A stretch of 64,000 nucleotides of DNA from Bacteroidota bacterium (GCA_023387985.1 JAEWHC010000009.1:1178001-1242000), one strand, 5' to 3'; counted from the first letter of the stretch, positions 1 to 10,178 are shown. The notes: generated by a model not told the origin, from the letters alone. Numbers and translations: made by a program.

Positions 1-129
1 GGATTTTTGGTCCGAAATATTCCTTATATTGATGAAGTTTCTATCGGCCATGCCCTTATAAGCGATGCACTGTATTTAGGGCTGGAGAATACTATACAAT
101 TGTATAAAAGGGCAATTGCCTTTCCATAA
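1..129 (+). CDS. pdxJ: Pyridoxine 5'-phosphate synthase PdxJ, 3' end only
   Basis: The window opens inside this gene; 42 codons and a TAA stop are visible. The fragment contains IDEVSIGHALISDALYLGL, the typical C-terminal helix region of PdxJ, in which the EVSIGHAL stretch belongs to the phosphate-binding end of the TIM barrel. PdxJ condenses 1-deoxyxylulose 5-phosphate with 3-amino-1-hydroxyacetone 1-phosphate to form pyridoxine 5'-phosphate (vitamin B6 synthesis, cytoplasmic). The rest of the gene lies upstream of the window. It is followed by a strong bidirectional hairpin and converges on the TonB receptor gene. The identification rests on the short conserved tail. Confidence 0.85.
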   Translation, partial: GFLVRNIPYIDEVSIGHALISDALYLGLENTIQLYKRAIAFP

Positions 130-191
130 CTTTTTTGTATTAGAGCCGGTCATTTCTTGCCTGTTTGGCATAACGCAAAATGCCTGGAAAT

Positions 192-225
192 AAAAATGGC
201 TACCCGGAACAGGTAGCCATTTTTT
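192..225. terminator. Bidirectional intrinsic terminator between pdxJ and the TonB receptor gene
   Basis: A perfect 9-bp stem, ATGGCTACC (196-204) with GGTAGCCAT (212-220), and a 7-nt loop are flanked by an A-tract on the left and a T-tract on the right. It can therefore stop transcription from both converging genes. Confidence 0.9.
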
Positions 226-242
226 AATAAAGATCTAAACCA

Positions 243-3200
243 TTAGAAAGAGTAACGCAGACCCAGGTTCATTCTCCAGGTTTGGTTAACAGCTATAATA
301 GATTCAAAAGTACTGGTTGGAAGTTTCCCGCTAACGGTGCTCATTGAATAACGTGGATTTCCGTTAGCATCCCTGTTTTCAAAACGCAGGAGTGAACCGT
401 TTCCAACGGTCATACGCTTCTGTACACCCCAATCGGTATTCAGCATGTTGGTGAAGTTTTCTACTTCTACGCTGAATTGAAGAGTATGTCTTCTGCCATT
501 CTTTCCAAACTCATTAAAGATGTCTTGGAGGAAGCGCAGATCCAGGTTGCTGAACCAGGGGAACTGACCGCCATTTCTTTCTGCATAAGAACCTTTGTGC
601 GAACTCAGGTATTTATCCTGGTCTACATAGGCGAAAAAAGCATCGCTTTGTTGCTGCGCGGTAAATCCGTTTTTGTCAACAAAAGTGATTTCCGAGGCAT
701 TGGCCGGAATGTAGAGTAAATCGCTGGTAATGTTGTCACCATTCAAGTCATTTGCATAGCGGTATGTATAACGGCCCTGATGGTACCCGGTATAAACCAG
801 TGAAACAGAACTTGCCAGGTGCTTGAGCCACTCTTTGCGGTAGGTAGCATAACCTACCACACGGTGAACAGTAGCGTAATCACTCAGGCTCAGGGATAGG
901 TCATTGTTGCCGCGAACGCTCAGTATATTGCTCCATGCACTTGCTGCCTGTGAGCCGGGGTTGCCGGACAGCTCGGTAGCGTACGTGAAGTTGTAGGCCA
1001 GTGAGGCATCCCAGTTTTTGCTGAAGCGCTTGCTGATCTGTGCTGTACCGATGAGGCCCCAGCCTTTATTGGTGTTGGTCAATACCATGGCTTCATTGAT
1101 GTTGCTGTTAACACGGCGGGTGGCAGAAGTCCACAGGGGTCTGTTATCCGGTCCGCTTTGTGTACCTACAGAAGCAGCCTGGTTGGCATTATACTGGAAC
1201 AGCGCGTTGATGTCTTTATTGTAAATACCTTCCAGGGTAAGTGTCCAGTCATTTCCAAGGCGCTTGTCAACACCAAGGCTTGTGCGGAATACCACAGGCA
1301 TTTTGAAATCGGCATCAACCGAGGCAATGGAGTTTGGTGAAGAGGAACCGGGTTGCTGCGGAAACAGGTTGAGATGGGCATTCGGATCGGGATTAAACCG
1401 CATGTTTGCCAGGATAGCAGCCTGGTTGGAATTGGTAGAGGAAAGTTCGGCAGTATTCTGGATTACACCGGCATTGGTAGGCTGGTTGGTGAACCAAACG
1501 AATGGGAAACGACCGGTGAAGATTCCTGCGCCACCGCGTAGTGTCATGCTGCGGTCACCCATTACATCCCAGTTGAAACCAACACGCGGACTTACAATGA
1601 TGCGGCTCTTGGGCCACTTACTTACATCTATCTGGTAATTTGCACCTTCAAGGTCTCTGAAATTCAGCGCAGAAATGCCCGGATTTGCAGTGAGGTCATT
1701 CAGGTAGAGCGGTTTATCGAAACGGATGCCGAATGTAAGTTTCAAACGGTCGGTTGCAGCCATTTCATCCTGGAAATATGCAGCAAGTTGTCCGAATTTC
1801 AGGTCAGCGTAAGGATTTTGCCCGGCATAAGGATAAGTAAGGCCAAATGCTGTAGGAGCTGCATCATTCAGGAAATCGTCAACGCTTGCAAACCGGTAGT
1901 AACTGGTTCCGTAACGCATAAAGCCGTTGAGCACATGTTGGTTTTCGTAGCTGATGCCGGCAGTAATGGCATGTTTTCCTACGTTGTAACTCAGGTTGTC
2001 GGTGATGATGAGGATATCGTTTTGAACCTGGTTTTTCCAGCTGAACAATTCATATCCAAGGCTGATATAGTTGTCACCTCCTTTCCAGATGTCAATGAAG
2101 GGGAATTCAGATGAACCGCTTCCACGCAAATCCTGGATATTGGTATAGGTAGCCAGCAATTGGTTGGATATGTTGTTGCTGAAACGGCTCTTCAATTCTC
2201 CTGAGAAGCTGGTGACTTTATTGGTAAAATCGTACAATGCATTTTCGTAGGCCATGGCGTTGCGGCTCCAGCGGTTGCTTGCACCACGCGGGTTGGGAGC
2301 TGATGTGCCGTTTGTCGCCTGGTCGTCAGTTCCTTCCATCGTGTTATACCGCAGGGAGAGGGTATGCTGTTGGGTGATGTTCCAATCCAGGCGGCCCAGT
2401 ACACGGTAGCTCTTGGTCAGGAAATTGCCCAGGTTTTCATACGGCCCGGTTTCGTAGTTGTACTTGCTTTTTACATAGTTGCTTACCCGGTCGAGGTCGG
2501 CCTTGGAAACACGGGTGGCGTTTGGTCCACCGGTTTCAGCAGTCGTCCAAACCAATCCCGGTGCATCACGTTTGTCATATTCGGCGTTTACAAAAAAGAA
2601 CAATTTGTCTTTGATGATGGGTCCGCCAAAACGACCGCCATAGGTTTTGGACGTACTCGGCTGGATTGCGCCAACATCTTTGCCCATGGCTTTTTTGCCC
2701 TGGAATTTTTCATTGCGCCAGAAAGTATAAACACTTCCAGAGTAATTGTTTGTTCCACGACGGGTGGTGGCATTGATGCCCGCACCGGTAAAGTTGCTTT
2801 GTTTTACATCGTATGGAGAAACGTTTACATTGATTTCTTCAATCGCATCAATACTGATGGGAGCAGAGGCGCCGCCGGGAAGCGGGTTGTTGCTCAGACC
2901 AAAGTTGTTGTTGAAATTCGCCCCATCAATCTGAATGTTGTTGTAACGCCCGTCACGTCCGGCAAAACTGTTTGAACCACCTGCCTGAGGAGTCAGGGTT
3001 GTTACATTGGAGATGCTGCGGCTGATGTTGGGGAGGTTAATGATTTGGCGGTCGTTGAAGTTGGTGCTGGCACCACTCTTCAGGGCCCGCTGGCCACGGC
3101 CTGTCCCGGAAACCACAACTTCCTGCAGTTCTGTTGCACCTTCAGCCATGTTGACATTCAGGTTTTCCGTTTGTCCCAAAAGCAGAAAAATGTTGGTCAA

Positions 3201-3476
3201 TTCTCTGGGTTCATAGCCTACATAGGAGATTGTAACAGTATACGGTCCGCCGGTTTCCATGTTTTGGATATCAAACCGGCCTCCTGTACGGGTTACTGTT
3301 CTGTAAGTTGTTCCGGTTGGAGTATGCACGGCGGTAACAGTGGCACCTTCCAAAGCAGCATTGGTGGTTCCCCGAACCAGGCCACTCATGGAAGAAGTTG
3401 TTACCTGACCGGAGGCATGGAAACCCAATGCCATCAGGAGCATAACCACTCCATAGCGTAGAATTTTTTGAATCAT
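243..3476 (-). CDS. Oar/TonB-dependent outer-membrane receptor with carboxypeptidase-regulatory-like domain
   Basis: This is a protein of about 1077 residues. The ATG at 3476 was chosen because it starts a clear signal peptide (MIQKILRYGVVMLLMALG, cleavage after about HASGQ); an upstream in-frame ATG at 3560 would bury that signal. Residues of about 25-110 form a beta-sandwich carboxypeptidase-regulatory-like domain (G-YTVTISYVGYEP). A plug domain follows, with NIQIDGANFNNNFG and SIDAIEEINVNVSPYDV, then a long beta-barrel ending in the typical aromatic sequence LRYSF. The plug and barrel resemble the OmpA-related Oar family rather than SusC, and no SusD gene lies beside it. It should sit in the outer membrane and take up an unknown ligand with TonB/ExbBD energy. 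It is a single-gene unit that converges on pdxJ. Confidence 0.9.
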   Translation of the reverse strand: MIQKILRYGVVMLLMALGFHASGQVTTSSMSGLVRGTTNAALEGATVTAVHTPTGTTYRTVTRTGGRFDIQNMETGGPYTVTISYVGYEPRELTNIFLLLGQTENLNVNMAEGATELQEVVVSGTGRGQRALKSGASTNFNDRQIINLPNISRSISNVTTLTPQAGGSNSFAGRDGRYNNIQIDGANFNNNFGLSNNPLPGGASAPISIDAIEEINVNVSPYDVKQSNFTGAGINATTRRGTNNYSGSVYTFWRNEKFQGKKAMGKDVGAIQPSTSKTYGGRFGGPIIKDKLFFFVNAEYDKRDAPGLVWTTAETGGPNATRVSKADLDRVSNYVKSKYNYETGPYENLGNFLTKSYRVLGRLDWNITQQHTLSLRYNTMEGTDDQATNGTSAPNPRGASNRWSRNAMAYENALYDFTNKVTSFSGELKSRFSNNISNQLLATYTNIQDLRGSGSSEFPFIDIWKGGDNYISLGYELFSWKNQVQNDILIITDNLSYNVGKHAITAGISYENQHVLNGFMRYGTSYYRFASVDDFLNDAAPTAFGLTYPYAGQNPYADLKFGQLAAYFQDEMAATDRLKLTFGIRFDKPLYLNDLTANPGISALNFRDLEGANYQIDVSKWPKSRIIVSPRVGFNWDVMGDRSMTLRGGAGIFTGRFPFVWFTNQPTNAGVIQNTAELSSTNSNQAAILANMRFNPDPNAHLNLFPQQPGSSSPNSIASVDADFKMPVVFRTSLGVDKRLGNDWTLTLEGIYNKDINALFQYNANQAASVGTQSGPDNRPLWTSATRRVNSNINEAMVLTNTNKGWGLIGTAQISKRFSKNWDASLAYNFTYATELSGNPGSQAASAWSNILSVRGNNDLSLSLSDYATVHRVVGYATYRKEWLKHLASSVSLVYTGYHQGRYTYRYANDLNGDNITSDLLYIPANASEITFVDKNGFTAQQQSDAFFAYVDQDKYLSSHKGSYAERNGGQFPWFSNLDLRFLQDIFNEFGKNGRRHTLQFSVEVENFTNMLNTDWGVQKRMTVGNGSLLRFENRDANGNPRYSMSTVSGKLPTSTFESIIAVNQTWRMNLGLRYSF

Positions 3477-3586
3477 AATAGTAGATTTGGTTTTCTCGCC
3501 GCAAAATTCCGTCTTTTGTGTCGAAAAAACACGAAACCATGTTAACATATTATTACCCAAGCATTGCTAAATATCCACATACCTGG

Positions 3587-3616
3587 TTGATAACCCTATG
3601 AAAATAGCTAACTTTG
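3587..3616 (+). promoter_or_regulatory. Bacteroidota -33/-7 promoter of ribBA
   Basis: TTG at 3587-3589 is followed by a 19-nt spacer and TAACTTTG at 3609-3616, a full match to the TTG-N19-TAnnTTTG consensus of the Bacteroidota housekeeping sigma factor. The ribBA ATG lies 17 nt downstream, which leaves little room for a leader or an FMN riboswitch. Confidence 0.8.
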
Positions 3617-3632
3617 CCGCTCAATTTTTTTC

Positions 3633-4853
3633 ATGCTGAATACCATTAAGGAAGCTCTGGAGGATTTGAGGAAAGGCAAACTGATCATCGTGGTGGATGA
3701 TGAAGACCGGGAAAACGAGGGAGATTTCATTTGTGCCTCTGAGGCCGTAACCCCCGAAATGGTGAATTATATGACCAAGTACGGTCGTGGCCTTGTTTGT
3801 GTGGCCGTTACGCAGGAACGCAGTAAGGAACTGGAATTGCCATTTATGGTGCAGGCCAATACCTCTTTGCATGAAACAGCATTTACCGTTTCGGTTGATC
3901 TGATTGCCGACGATACTTCAACCGGTATTTCAGCATGGGACCGTTACCGTACTATAAAATCGCTTGTAGATCCTTCAACCAAACCTGGAGATCTTGGCCG
4001 TCCGGGTCATATTTTTCCTTTAATCGCAAAGCCTGGAGGCGTCCTGAGGCGTGCCGGGCATACTGAAGCCGCCGTGGATCTCGCCCGGCTGGCCGGATTT
4101 GCACCTTCGGGCGTTCTGGTGGAGATTATGAATGAGGACGGCAGCATGGCAAGGCTTCCGCAATTGAAAGAACTGGCCAAAGAACGGGATTTGAGCATCG
4201 TGTCTATTAAGGACCTGATTGAGTACCGGCTGAAAACCGACTCGCTGATCCAGGAAGTGGTACGGGTAGATATGCCAACCAAGTATGGCGATTTCGAGAT
4301 CATCGCATTCTTCGACAGCAGCAAACAAATGGAACATCTCGCCATTATTAAAGGAAGCTGGCAGGAGGGTGAGTCTGTACTTGTTCGAATGCACAGCAGT
4401 TGCTTCACAGGTGACCTGCTGGGCAGTTTGCGGTGTGATTGCGGCGATCAGCTTGCTGCCGCTTTAAAAGGCATTGAAAAAGAAGGCAAAGGGGTTGTGG
4501 TGTACATGAACCAGGAGGGCCGGGGAATTGGGCTGTTGAATAAATTGAAGGCCTACAAGCTTCAGGAAGAAGGTGCGGACACCCTTGAAGCAAATCTGAT
4601 GCTCGGATTGCCGGCAGATGCCCGCGATTATGGTGTGGGCGCCCAGATTTTGAGATACCTGGGCATTACCCGCATACGACTAATGACAAACAATCCGCAG
4701 AAAAGGGTGGGACTGCTCGGTCACGGTCTTGAAATTGTGGAAACCATTCCGCTGGAAATGCATCCAAATACACACAATTATAAATACCTGGCCACCAAAA
4801 GAGATAAAATGGGCCATATCCTGAATTCCATCGATGATATGTTGCTGGATTGA
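3633..4853 (+). CDS. ribBA: Bifunctional 3,4-dihydroxy-2-butanone-4-phosphate synthase / GTP cyclohydrolase II
   Basis: This 406-residue cytoplasmic enzyme catalyses the two entry reactions of riboflavin synthesis. The N-terminal RibB half (about 1-200) has the acidic catalytic loop DDEDRENEGD at 22-31 and the GHIFPL and RRAGHTEA motifs. The C-terminal RibA half (about 205-400) has the zinc ligands Cys257, Cys268 and Cys270 (C-x10-CxC) and the GTP/catalytic segment NQEGRGIGL at about 293-301. Its length matches typical fused RibBA proteins. It has its own -33/-7 promoter immediately upstream and is transcribed divergently from the TonB receptor. No other rib genes are in the window. Confidence 0.97.
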   Translation: MLNTIKEALEDLRKGKLIIVVDDEDRENEGDFICASEAVTPEMVNYMTKYGRGLVCVAVTQERSKELELPFMVQANTSLHETAFTVSVDLIADDTSTGISAWDRYRTIKSLVDPSTKPGDLGRPGHIFPLIAKPGGVLRRAGHTEAAVDLARLAGFAPSGVLVEIMNEDGSMARLPQLKELAKERDLSIVSIKDLIEYRLKTDSLIQEVVRVDMPTKYGDFEIIAFFDSSKQMEHLAIIKGSWQEGESVLVRMHSSCFTGDLLGSLRCDCGDQLAAALKGIEKEGKGVVVYMNQEGRGIGLLNKLKAYKLQEEGADTLEANLMLGLPADARDYGVGAQILRYLGITRIRLMTNNPQKRVGLLGHGLEIVETIPLEMHPNTHNYKYLATKRDKMGHILNSIDDMLLD

Positions 4854-4922
4854 CCTTGCAGAGATAATGTTAATTGAAGCCATTCATGGATCAGCATTCC
4901 TTAATTTATTTTTTCATCAACC

Positions 4923-4930
4923 TAACTTTG
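4923..4930 (+). promoter_or_regulatory. -7 element upstream of secA
   Basis: TAACTTTG is a full match to TAnnTTTG. It lies 88 nt before the secA start, so the predicted leader is longer than for most genes in this window. No clear TTG was found at the expected -33 distance. Confidence 0.5.
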
Positions 4931-5018
4931 AACCCTGGCTTATGTGCCAAATTGTCGGAAGCTTTGCTGCCGCATGATTTTTGGATTTAACCTGATAACT
5001 TTCTGAACGTCGTTCATT

Positions 5019-8000
5019 ATGATACAATTTTTAAATAAGCTTTTTGGTGGTAGCAAGAGTGAGAAAGATGTAAAACAGATCACCCCAGAGCTCTCTAAGA
5101 TCAACAAATATTTTGAAGAATATCGCGATTATACCAATGATCAGTTGCGTGGCAATACAATAGTTTTTCGTCAGCGTATTCAGGAAAAGCTTCAGGCGGT
5201 AAATGATCAGATCGATGCCAAAAACCTTGAAGCTGAAAATCTGTCTGAAGATCAGCTTGGACTAAAAGATGACATTTACCGGGAAGTTGATGCCCTGATT
5301 GAACAGCGTGACAAGCAGGTTGAAGAAATTTTGAAAGAAATACTTCCTGAGGCGTTTGCCACAATGAAGGAAACTGCCCGCCGCTTTAAAGAAAACGAGT
5401 TGATCGTAAGTACAGCCACAGATCTTGACCGTGAGCTTGCAGGAGAAGGCAAAGATTATGTAACCATCGATGGGGATAAATCCATTTTTAAAAATAAATG
5501 GCTTGCCGCCGGTGGCGAAATCGTCTGGAACATGGTGCATTACGATGTGCAGCTGATTGGCGGAATCGTTTTGCACGAAGGTAAAATTGCGGAGATGGCA
5601 ACAGGTGAAGGTAAAACCCTCGTTTCCACATTGCCTTCCTATTTAAACGGTCTTGCCGGTTTTGGCGTGCACCTGGTTACCGTAAACGATTACCTTGCAC
5701 GACGCGATGCCGAATGGAACGGACCGTTGTTTGAGTGGCTCGGTCTCTCCGTAGATTGCATTGACAAGCATCAGCCCAACAGCGAAAGCCGTCGTCTCGC
5801 CTATATGGCGGATATTACCTACGGCACCAACAATGAATTTGGATTTGATTACCTCCGCGACAATATGGTCCATCATAAAGAGGAAATGGTGCAACGCAAG
5901 CATCATTTTGCCATGGTGGATGAGGTGGACAGCGTTTTGATTGATGATGCGCGTACACCATTAATCATTTCAGGTCCGGTGCCCCGGGGGGATGATCAAC
6001 AATATCATATTCTAAAACCGCGGGTTGCCGCCCTTGTTGAAAAGCAACGGCAAATTGTGAATAATGCACTGATCGAGGCCAAAAAGAAAATAGCTGAAGG
6101 CAACGATGATCCGAAAGATGGTGGCCTCGCCCTGATGCGTGCATACCGCGGCCTGCCCAAAAATACGGCGCTAATCAAATTCCTGAGTGAACCGGGAATC
6201 AGAGTGAAGCTTCAGCGCATCGAAAATTATTACCTCGCGGATCAATCCAAGGAGATGCCTAAAGTGGATGCCGGGCTGTATTTTTCCATAGATGAAAAAA
6301 ACAATCAGGTTGACCTTACCGATCAGGGGCTGACATTCATTACGGGAAATTCGGAAGACCCCGACTTCTTTATTTTACCGGATTTGAGCATTCGCCTGGC
6401 CGCTGTTGAAAACGGGGAAGGTACCGCTGAAGAAAAGGCGCAGAAGAAAGAAAGCATTCTCTCCGATTATGCAATAAAAGCCGAAAGGATACATACGGTT
6501 CATCAATTGCTAAAAGCATATACCTTATTTGAAAAAGACGTTGAATACGTGGTGATGGATGAAGCGGTGAAAATCGTGGATGAACAAACCGGCCGTATTC
6601 TCGATGGACGGCGTTACAGCGATGGATTACACCAGGCCATAGAAGCGAAGGAAAATGTGAAGATTGAGGCTGCCACCCAAACCTATGCCACCATTACCCT
6701 TCAAAACTATTTCCGCATGTATCACAAGCTTGCGGGTATGACCGGTACAGCCGAAACGGAAGCAGGGGAATTGTGGGACATTTATAAGCTGGACGTGGTA
6801 AATATTCCCACAAATGTTCCGGTTATTCGTAAAGATGAAGAGGATAAGGTTTACAAAACCAAGCGTGAAAAATACCGTGCGGTAATCCAGGAGATCGAAA
6901 TGCTGCGTGAGCAGGGAAGACCTGTTCTGGTTGGTACCACCGACGTGAACGTGAGTGAATTGCTAAGCCGAATGCTGAACCAGCAAAAGATTCCACATAA
7001 TGTATTGAACGCCAAACAGCATGCCCGTGAGGCCCAGGTTGTTTCCGAAGCCGGAAAGCCCGGAACGGTAACCATTGCCACAAATATGGCTGGACGCGGT
7101 ACAGACATCAAACTGGGTGAAGGTGTACGGCAGGCAGGTGGTTTGGCCATTGTGGGCACAGAGCGCCACGACAGCCGACGGGTTGATCGCCAGTTGCGTG
7201 GACGGAGCGGACGCCAGGGTGATCCGGGATCTTCCCAATTTTTTGTAAGCCTTGAAGATGACCTGATGCGCATGTTTGGAAGTGAAAGAATCGCTGGATT
7301 GATGGACAGGATGAACTTTAAGGAAGGAGACCTCATCCAGCACAGCATGATCACCAAGAGCATTGAACGTGCCCAGAAGAAAGTGGAAGAAAACAACTTT
7401 GGAATACGCAAGCGCCTGCTAGAATACGACGACGTAATGAACAAGCAACGCTCAGTAATTTATTCAAGAAGAAAACACGCGTTGTTTGGAGACCGCCTGG
7501 CTCTGGATATTGACAATTCATTTTTCAATGTTGCCTCCAGTGTGGTAGCGGGCACGAAAGAGTTGAATGATTATGAGCAGTTCAAAATTGCTGCCGTTAT
7601 GCAACTCGCTTTGGATACCCAGATTACCGAGGATCAGTTTCACCGTGAAAACCAGGCGCATCTTTCGGATTTGCTTTACCAGGAAGCCATTGCTCGGTAC
7701 TCCCGCAAAAAACATGAACTGGCAGAAACCGCATTGCCTGTTTTCAAAAATATCCGGACCACACAAGGACAGCATATCCTGAATGTGGTGGTGCCTTTTA
7801 CCGATGGCCGCAAAGCCATGAATGTATTGGCCAACCTGGATAAAACCGTTGCCACCAACGGTATGGAACTGGGCGCTGCCATGGAAAGGGGTGTTGCCCT
7901 CGGAATGATTGATGAAGCCTGGAAAGAACATTTGCGGGCTATGGACGACTTGAAACAAAGCGTGCAAACCGCCAGTTATGAGCAAAAAGATCCTTTGGTA

Positions 8001-8333
8001 ATCTATAAAATTGAGGCGTTCAACCTGTTCAAAACCATGGAAAGTAATCTCAATACTGAATTGGTTCAGTTCCTCAGCCATGCCAATATCGCGGTTGAGC
8101 AACAACCCATTCGCGAAGGCCGGGAGGAAAAAACCGATATGAGCAAATTGCATCAATCGAAGCAGGAACTCGACAGCCGTGGTGTAGAACAAATTCCGGA
8201 ACGCAATGATTATCACGATCCATCCGCTCCACGGGAAAAATTGCAGCCGGTAACAGTCGGACCAAAGATCGGCCGGAATGAACTTTGTCCATGCGGCAGC
8301 GGTAAAAAATACAAACATTGCCACGGTAGATAA
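5019..8333 (+). CDS. secA: Preprotein translocase ATPase SecA
   Basis: This 1104-residue motor drives Sec-dependent export across the inner membrane. It contains the Walker A ATGEGKT at about residues 194-200, the VDEVDS/IDDARTPLI region near 300, TNMAGRGTDI and the GRSGRQGDPGSSQF motif of the second nucleotide-binding fold. The C-terminal zinc/SecB-binding tail CPCGSGKKYKHCH has ligands at about Cys1090, Cys1092 and Cys1101. The protein is about 200 residues longer than E. coli SecA. The extra sequence lies mainly between the DARTPLI segment and the helicase core (about residues 320-500), as is usual for Bacteroidota SecA. It is a single gene followed by a stem-loop. Confidence 0.98.
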   Translation: MIQFLNKLFGGSKSEKDVKQITPELSKINKYFEEYRDYTNDQLRGNTIVFRQRIQEKLQAVNDQIDAKNLEAENLSEDQLGLKDDIYREVDALIEQRDKQVEEILKEILPEAFATMKETARRFKENELIVSTATDLDRELAGEGKDYVTIDGDKSIFKNKWLAAGGEIVWNMVHYDVQLIGGIVLHEGKIAEMATGEGKTLVSTLPSYLNGLAGFGVHLVTVNDYLARRDAEWNGPLFEWLGLSVDCIDKHQPNSESRRLAYMADITYGTNNEFGFDYLRDNMVHHKEEMVQRKHHFAMVDEVDSVLIDDARTPLIISGPVPRGDDQQYHILKPRVAALVEKQRQIVNNALIEAKKKIAEGNDDPKDGGLALMRAYRGLPKNTALIKFLSEPGIRVKLQRIENYYLADQSKEMPKVDAGLYFSIDEKNNQVDLTDQGLTFITGNSEDPDFFILPDLSIRLAAVENGEGTAEEKAQKKESILSDYAIKAERIHTVHQLLKAYTLFEKDVEYVVMDEAVKIVDEQTGRILDGRRYSDGLHQAIEAKENVKIEAATQTYATITLQNYFRMYHKLAGMTGTAETEAGELWDIYKLDVVNIPTNVPVIRKDEEDKVYKTKREKYRAVIQEIEMLREQGRPVLVGTTDVNVSELLSRMLNQQKIPHNVLNAKQHAREAQVVSEAGKPGTVTIATNMAGRGTDIKLGEGVRQAGGLAIVGTERHDSRRVDRQLRGRSGRQGDPGSSQFFVSLEDDLMRMFGSERIAGLMDRMNFKEGDLIQHSMITKSIERAQKKVEENNFGIRKRLLEYDDVMNKQRSVIYSRRKHALFGDRLALDIDNSFFNVASSVVAGTKELNDYEQFKIAAVMQLALDTQITEDQFHRENQAHLSDLLYQEAIARYSRKKHELAETALPVFKNIRTTQGQHILNVVVPFTDGRKAMNVLANLDKTVATNGMELGAAMERGVALGMIDEAWKEHLRAMDDLKQSVQTASYEQKDPLVIYKIEAFNLFKTMESNLNTELVQFLSHANIAVEQQPIREGREEKTDMSKLHQSKQELDSRGVEQIPERNDYHDPSAPREKLQPVTVGPKIGRNELCPCGSGKKYKHCHGR

Positions 8334-8357
8334 TTTTTAACGGGCTCTGGAAATTTA

Positions 8358-8405
8358 AAGGGGTGGACTGCCTAAAACAGTCACCCCTTATGTTATATTT
8401 TTCTT
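8358..8405 (+). terminator. Probable secA terminator
   Basis: A stem-loop forms between AAGGGGTG-GACTG (8358-8370) and CAG-TCACCCCTT (8378-8389), with one bulged base and a 7-nt loop. A T-rich tract with run TTTTTCTTTT follows about 8 nt later. The gap before the T-tract makes it less certain. Confidence 0.5.
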
Positions 8406-8522
8406 TTAGAATATTTCCAAGGAATTATTATCGCCACTTGTATTTATTGAAGAGATAAGTCGAAGGTATTTTCATACAATGGTATTTTCATTTTCTTCCC
8501 TCAACTGGTTTATTTTCGCAGC

Positions 8523-10178
8523 ATGCTGTTGCAACTTCATATCCGCAATTATGCAATAATAAAAGAAATCCAGCTGGATTTTGAAAAAGGACTGCAAGTA
8601 CTCACCGGGGAAACCGGTGCTGGTAAAAGCATCCTCATGGGCGCCCTCGGGCTTGTACTCGGCGACCGTGCGGACAGCAGTGCGATAACGGCAGGGGAAG
8701 ACAAATGTATTGTGGAGGCGCGTTATGATGTAAAGGCCATCCCGTCTTTGCCCGAATTATTTGAGCAATACGATCTTGATTTTGACCATAACATTACCCT
8801 GCGGCGCGAGATCAATGCAAATGGCAAAAGCCGGGCTTTTGTGAATGATACTCCTGTTAATTTAAATGTGCTCAAACGGGTTTCCTCTGAAATTGTGGAT
8901 TTACACCGGCAGTTCGATATCCTCGAACTGGGGCAAAAGCGTTTTCAACTCGAACTGGTGGATGCGCTTGCGCAAACCCGAAAGCTTTTGGCAGGTTACC
9001 GTCACATTTACCTGGATTGGGAAAGGACCAGCAGAGAATGGCAACAATTGAAGCAAACTTATACCCAGGAGCAGGCCGCCCTGGATTATATCCAGTTTCA
9101 GTACAATGAACTAGAAGAGGCTGATCTAAAGGAAAATGAACTTGAGGATGCCGCATCTGGCCTGGAAATGTTCGGTCAGGCAGAAGCCATTAAGCAGGCT
9201 CTTCAGCAATCAGTGCATATTCTGCAAAATGATGAAAGCGCTTTGGTGGATCAATTGCGCCAGATCATAAATTCCCTTACGCCTTTTGAAAAGTTGCATA
9301 AATTGGAAGACGTTATAACCCGCCTCCAGCAAAGCTATATTGAATTAAAAGACATTTCCGGCGAACTTGAAGATATTGAAAATGCTGTGGAAATGAATGC
9401 AGAACAAATGGAGTATCTGCAGTCCCGGGTTGACCTTGGTATGCGGCTTATGAAAAAACACCAGGTTAATTCCACTGCTGAGCTGCTTGCCATAAAGAAT
9501 GAATTTTCAGCAAAACTCGAGCAATTCAATTTATTTGAGGGCGATTTGCAACGCCTTGAAAAAGATGCAGATTTGCTTTTTGAAAAATTGACCGGTTCAG
9601 GAAAAATGCTTTCCACAGAACGGGCAAAAATTACCGCTCCGATTGAAAATGAAGTAAATGGATTGCTTGCGCTGGTTGGCATGCCCAATGCCCGCATCCG
9701 CCTAAGCCTGAACAAAACAGAAAACCCGGGTGCCAACGGATTTGATGACATTACCCTCTTATTTGACAGCAACAATACCGGTCAGTTTGAACCCGTGGAA
9801 AAAATTGCGAGTGGCGGAGAACTTAGCAGGTTGATGCTGATCTTAAAAAGTCTTGTAGCCGGAAGTATAGAAATGCCCACCCTTATTTTTGACGAAATTG
9901 ATTCCGGAATTGGGGGAGAAGCCGCTTTACAGGTTGGCAAGCTGCTGCAGCAACTGGCATCCAGGCATCAACTCATCGTAATTACCCACCAACCACAGAT
10001 TGCGGCGAAAGCGGCCAATCATTTTCAGGTTTATAAACAGCGCGTAAACAATAAAACTGTAACGCAGGTTAAACTGCTTGCGAAAGAAGAAAGAATACAG
10101 ATCATTGCTGAAATGCTCGCAGGTTTTAACATTACCGATGCAGCGAAACGAACAGCTATGGAAATGCTGGCGCATTAA
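8523..10178 (+). CDS. recN: DNA repair protein RecN
   Basis: This is a 551-residue SMC-like ATPase used in double-strand-break repair in the cytoplasm. The N-terminal Walker A GETGAGKS is at residues 29-36. Two coiled-coil arms rich in Leu/Glu/Gln follow (about 150-220 and 270-370). The C-terminal ABC half has the signature SGGELSRLML and the Walker B LIFDEIDSGIGGEA, then the VITHQPQIAAKA switch region. Its length matches the family. The element TATTTTCG at 8511-8518 is one mismatch from the -7 consensus and ends 4 nt before the ATG, so the transcript may be nearly leaderless. The gene stands alone between secA and a small barrel gene. Confidence 0.97.
   Translation: MLLQLHIRNYAIIKEIQLDFEKGLQVLTGETGAGKSILMGALGLVLGDRADSSAITAGEDKCIVEARYDVKAIPSLPELFEQYDLDFDHNITLRREINANGKSRAFVNDTPVNLNVLKRVSSEIVDLHRQFDILELGQKRFQLELVDALAQTRKLLAGYRHIYLDWERTSREWQQLKQTYTQEQAALDYIQFQYNELEEADLKENELEDAASGLEMFGQAEAIKQALQQSVHILQNDESALVDQLRQIINSLTPFEKLHKLEDVITRLQQSYIELKDISGELEDIENAVEMNAEQMEYLQSRVDLGMRLMKKHQVNSTAELLAIKNEFSAKLEQFNLFEGDLQRLEKDADLLFEKLTGSGKMLSTERAKITAPIENEVNGLLALVGMPNARIRLSLNKTENPGANGFDDITLLFDSNNTGQFEPVEKIASGGELSRLMLILKSLVAGSIEMPTLIFDEIDSGIGGEAALQVGKLLQQLASRHQLIVITHQPQIAAKAANHFQVYKQRVNNKTVTQVKLLAKEERIQIIAEMLAGFNITDAAKRTAMEMLAH

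Noticed and set aside
2364..2975. Open frame of about 200 codons on the plus strand inside the TonB receptor gene
   Set aside because: It is antisense to a clearly conserved receptor; its translation has no recognisable domain and no start signal. It is a shadow of codon bias.
3560..3633. FMN riboswitch upstream of ribBA
   Set aside because: A good -33/-7 promoter ends 17 nt before the ATG, so there is no room for the aptamer in the leader.
7518..8324. Open frame of 268 codons antisense to the secA 3' half
   Set aside because: secA is strongly conserved in the other frame; the antisense product is not recognisable and lacks a promoter element.
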